From positions 1 through 64,000 of the forward strand of contig CP076324.1 of assembly GCA_018771605.1 (NCBI GenBank): a DNA stretch of 64,000 bases, in the 5' to 3' direction. A program made the position numbers and the translations under genes. The notes below the pieces were generated by a model. That model worked only from the letters and a program-made list of their open reading frames with translations. It was not told the DNA's origin and searched no databases. Source of the DNA: Aquificota bacterium (GTDB lineage Bacteria > Aquificota > Aquificia > Aquificales > Aquificaceae). The first letter of the stretch is position 1; each line of letters begins with the position of its first letter. Of the stretch, positions 63,844 to 64,000 are shown one piece after another.

Positions 63844-64000
63844 TTAGCCCCTCAAAGAAAGCAAAAAGTGTATAAGCCTAGTAAATATAAGGTCAAAAAT
63901 CCACAAGCTTATACCAAAAGCCAAAGAAAATATTATAACACTAATCGTCGCTTTTATGACCAAATCTCTCCCTGGCCAAGAAACCTTATCAAGCTCCTTC
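63844..64000 (-). CDS. secE: Preprotein translocase subunit SecE, C-terminal part (cut by window edge)
   Basis: The frame from base 63999 to the TAA at 63844 encodes 51 residues: [20 protein letters not shown], then a membrane helix ([19 protein letters not shown]) and a short basic end. ELDKVSWP(s/g)R is the SecE signature. Its N-terminus lies outside the window. secE-nusG adjacency is the usual order. Confidence 0.92.
   Translation of the reverse strand, partial: KELDKVSWPGRDLVIKATISVIIFSLAFGISLWIFDLIFTRLIHFLLSLRG

Overview
The window is bacterial and looks like a thermophilic, chemolithoautotrophic member of the Aquificaceae (Hydrogenobacter / Thermocrinis-like). The basis is: AGG- and ATA-rich codon use, very tight gene packing, a multi-subunit 2-oxoacid:ferredoxin oxidoreductase of the reductive TCA type, a two-gene cytochrome bd-superfamily oxidase carrying a fused c-type haem, and a secE-to-rpsQ ribosomal/RNA polymerase cluster ending in lptD. 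The genus is inferred; no rRNA gene is present.

Layout. 1-249: start of malQ (cut by the window edge). 276-1814: an IS200/IS605-like tnpB element with a frameshift. 1884-4627: bd-type oxidase operon behind a clear promoter and a 21-bp palindrome. 4628-5056: a non-coding stretch with hairpins and a MITE related to the IS at 36.5 kb. 5057-9416: mscS, facing the operon mutL-hisF-maf-small lipoprotein-yggS. 9510-12194: two exported proteins, lgt and sppA. 12184-13980: MEMO and its radical-SAM partner, diverging. 13982-17551: tRNA-Arg(CCG), murC, recJ and a DUF2227-like membrane protein. 17552-21768: the oxidoreductase operon D-E-(Uma2)-A-B-G on the minus strand. 21839-21976: a decayed miniature of the tnpB element. 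21995-29042: a nine-gene operon (mtnA, PilZ protein, LolC/E, LolD, secG, prmC, CNNM/CorC protein, radC, comF). 29026-32970: aminotransferase, DksA-like factor, DUF1122-like protein, rplM-rpsI-argC. 32967-36463: GTPase / DUF4388 / roadblock module, permease, pgpA, fumarase beta. 36485-37450: a complete DDE-transposase IS. 37476-40308: SDH-type protease, hom, rpe. 40286-64000: one continuous minus-strand block secE-nusG-rplKAJL-rpoBC-rpsLG-fusA-tuf-S10 cluster-lptD.

How it fits together. The ferredoxin oxidoreductase and fumarase fit CO2 fixation by the reductive TCA cycle. The bd-type oxidase with fused cytochrome c fits respiration from a c-type electron donor. Lgt, LolC/E, LolD, LptD, small lipoproteins and SecG/SecE supply envelope biogenesis. 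The 23.7-kb block supplies ribosome and RNA polymerase.

The most unusual signals are: (i) three ends of one IS982-like/MITE family that place the same hexamer TTCTCA 16-18 bp upstream of a host TATAAT box; (ii) several start codons only 7-9 nt after a -10 box, including a symmetric divergent promoter, implying leaderless mRNAs; (iii) a Uma2 nuclease-like gene translationally coupled inside the oxidoreductase operon; (iv) a zinc-ribbon insertion in RpoB and a ~60-residue N-terminal extension of ribosomal protein S19; (v) an A7 frameshift in tnpB; (vi) five convergent gene pairs whose 3' ends overlap. No CRISPR array, rRNA or prophage was seen.
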